DNA of 8,134 bases from Alkalimonas sp. GTDB lineage: Bacteria > Pseudomonadota > Gammaproteobacteria > Enterobacterales > Alteromonadaceae. Below, in pieces: positions 7,369-8,134 of this stretch (positions are counted from its first letter, which is position 1; each line of letters opens with the position of its first letter). The position numbers and the translations under genes are program-made. The stretch is from contig SKGJ01000110.1 in NCBI GenBank assembly GCA_007117525.1, forward strand, positions 1 to 8,134, read 5' to 3'. The notes below the pieces were generated by a model, which was given only the letters and a program-made list of their open reading frames with translations, searched no databases and was not told where the DNA came from.

Positions 7369-8134
7369 TTAATGGCTGCTGACTGCTGCAATCAGCGGCA
7401 GCTCAAGGTAAAAACAGCTGCCATGCGGTGATAGTGGCTGATAGGCCAGGGTGCCGCCCATGACCTCGGTCAGGGAGCGGGCAATGGCTAACCCCAAGCC
7501 GGAGCCTTGCTGAATCTTTTTATCCGAGCTATCCGCTTGGGCAAACTTTTGGAACAGCATCGGACGAAAGTGCTCCGGGATCCCTGGCCCTTGATCCCTT
7601 ACTTCAATTCGGGCCTGGCCTTGCTGCCGTAGCAACCGGACTTCAACCTGGCTATGCGGTGGTGCGAACTTAATCGCATTGGACAGCAGATTGGTTAGCA
7701 CCTGCTGCAGCCGAAGTGGATCCACCCGCGCCATCAGCTGATGGTCGTTCGTTTCGAAGCTTAGCTTCAGCTGGTTTTGCAAGGCCAGTGCACTGTTTTG
7801 CTGCAGGCTATGTTCAATCAACTCGGCCAGGCGCACAGGTTGCAGCTGAAAATGCAATTTGCCGGCTTCCAGTTTTTCCATATCCAGTAAATCGTTGATC
7901 AGCAGGGTGAGTTGGCTGCAGTTGTCGTAAGCCGTTTGCAGCAATTGCTGCACCTGGGGACTGACCGAGCCCAATACGCCGCCGAGCACCAGGCCAATGC
8001 TGCCATTGATGGCGGTAAGGGGGGTGCGTAACTCATGGCTGACGGTGGAGACAAATTCATTTTTCAACCGATCAACTTTGTAGCGCTCTGTCATATCACG
8101 CAATAAAATAACCTGCTTCTTCAGCTGGTTGAAC
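7369..8134 (-). CDS. Sensor histidine kinase, C-terminal catalytic part, cut by window edge
   Basis: The frame enters from the right edge (first full codon at 8133) and runs 254 residues to a TAA at 7371-7369. The first visible residues, ending in VILLRDMTERYKVDRLKNEF, resemble the C-terminal strand and linker of a PAS domain. Next comes the dimerisation/phosphoacceptor box SHELRTPL, whose His codon is at 8037-8035. The ATPase domain follows with its N-box (VLTNLLSNAIKFAPP, Asn codon at 7680-7678), G1 box (RDQGPGIP), F-box (LFQKFAQ) and G2 box (GSGLGLAIARSL). The protein ends about 40 residues after the G2 box, so there is no attached receiver domain at the C-terminus. It should autophosphorylate on His and pass the phosphate to a response regulator, but neither the sensor region nor a partner regulator is in the window, so the stimulus is unknown. 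A TTG at 8103 is an in-frame internal codon and not the true start. Confidence 0.93.
   Translation of the reverse strand, partial: FNQLKKQVILLRDMTERYKVDRLKNEFVSTVSHELRTPLTAINGSIGLVLGGVLGSVSPQVQQLLQTAYDNCSQLTLLINDLLDMEKLEAGKLHFQLQPVRLAELIEHSLQQNSALALQNQLKLSFETNDHQLMARVDPLRLQQVLTNLLSNAIKFAPPHSQVEVRLLRQQGQARIEVRDQGPGIPEHFRPMLFQKFAQADSSDKKIQQGSGLGLAIARSLTEVMGGTLAYQPLSPHGSCFYLELPLIAAVSSH

Noticed and set aside
8101..8103. TTG as the start codon of the histidine kinase
   Set aside because: The frame stays open to the window edge and the residues before the TTG fit the end of a PAS domain, so the gene is truncated by the window rather than starting here.

Overview
The window reads as ordinary core chromosome of a gammaproteobacterium. 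The nearest guess is an Alteromonadales-type marine or aquatic organism (Rheinheimera, Alishewanella or Shewanella-like). That guess rests on remembered similarity of the proteins and on the neighbourhood yrfG / nudE / cysQ / pckA. In Escherichia coli, nudE, yrfG and pckA also lie close together, with other genes between them. The genus is inference only.

Layout, left to right. (1) 1-883, minus strand: the N-terminal 294 residues of a lipoprotein of the M28 (PA-domain) aminopeptidase type, cut by the left edge. (2) 967-1647, minus: YrfG, a HAD-family GMP/IMP nucleotidase. (3) 1648-1741: divergent promoter region. (4) 1742-2329, plus: NudE, a Nudix hydrolase of ADP-linked compounds. It overlaps by 23 nt (5) 2307-3113, plus: CysQ, 3'(2'),5'-bisphosphate nucleotidase. 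(6) 3114-3351: a 238-nt leader/intergenic region with two perfect 12-nt palindromes and a short direct repeat. (7) 3352-4950, plus: PckA, ATP-dependent phosphoenolpyruvate carboxykinase. (8) 4951-5056: two back-to-back intrinsic terminators between convergent genes. (9) 5057-7219, minus: a lipoprotein M3-family peptidyl-dipeptidase (Dcp-like). (10) 7220-7368: intergenic. (11) 7369-8134, minus: the C-terminal catalytic part of a sensor histidine kinase, cut by the right edge.

Three neighbouring genes (yrfG, nudE, cysQ) each hydrolyse small nucleotides or nucleotide derivatives: GMP/IMP, ADP-ribose/NADH-type compounds, and PAP. Together they form a nucleotide-recycling cluster. PckA is the first committed step of gluconeogenesis. 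Both peptidases carry lipoprotein signal peptides with Ser at +2, which suggests outer-membrane anchoring and a role in degrading peptides outside the cytoplasm.

I found no mobile element, tRNA, rRNA, CRISPR array, phage gene or defence-like system, and nothing that amounts to an undescribed system. The points worth a second look are small: the palindromes upstream of pckA, the lipoprotein form of the M3 peptidase, the nudE-cysQ overlap and the unidentified histidine kinase.
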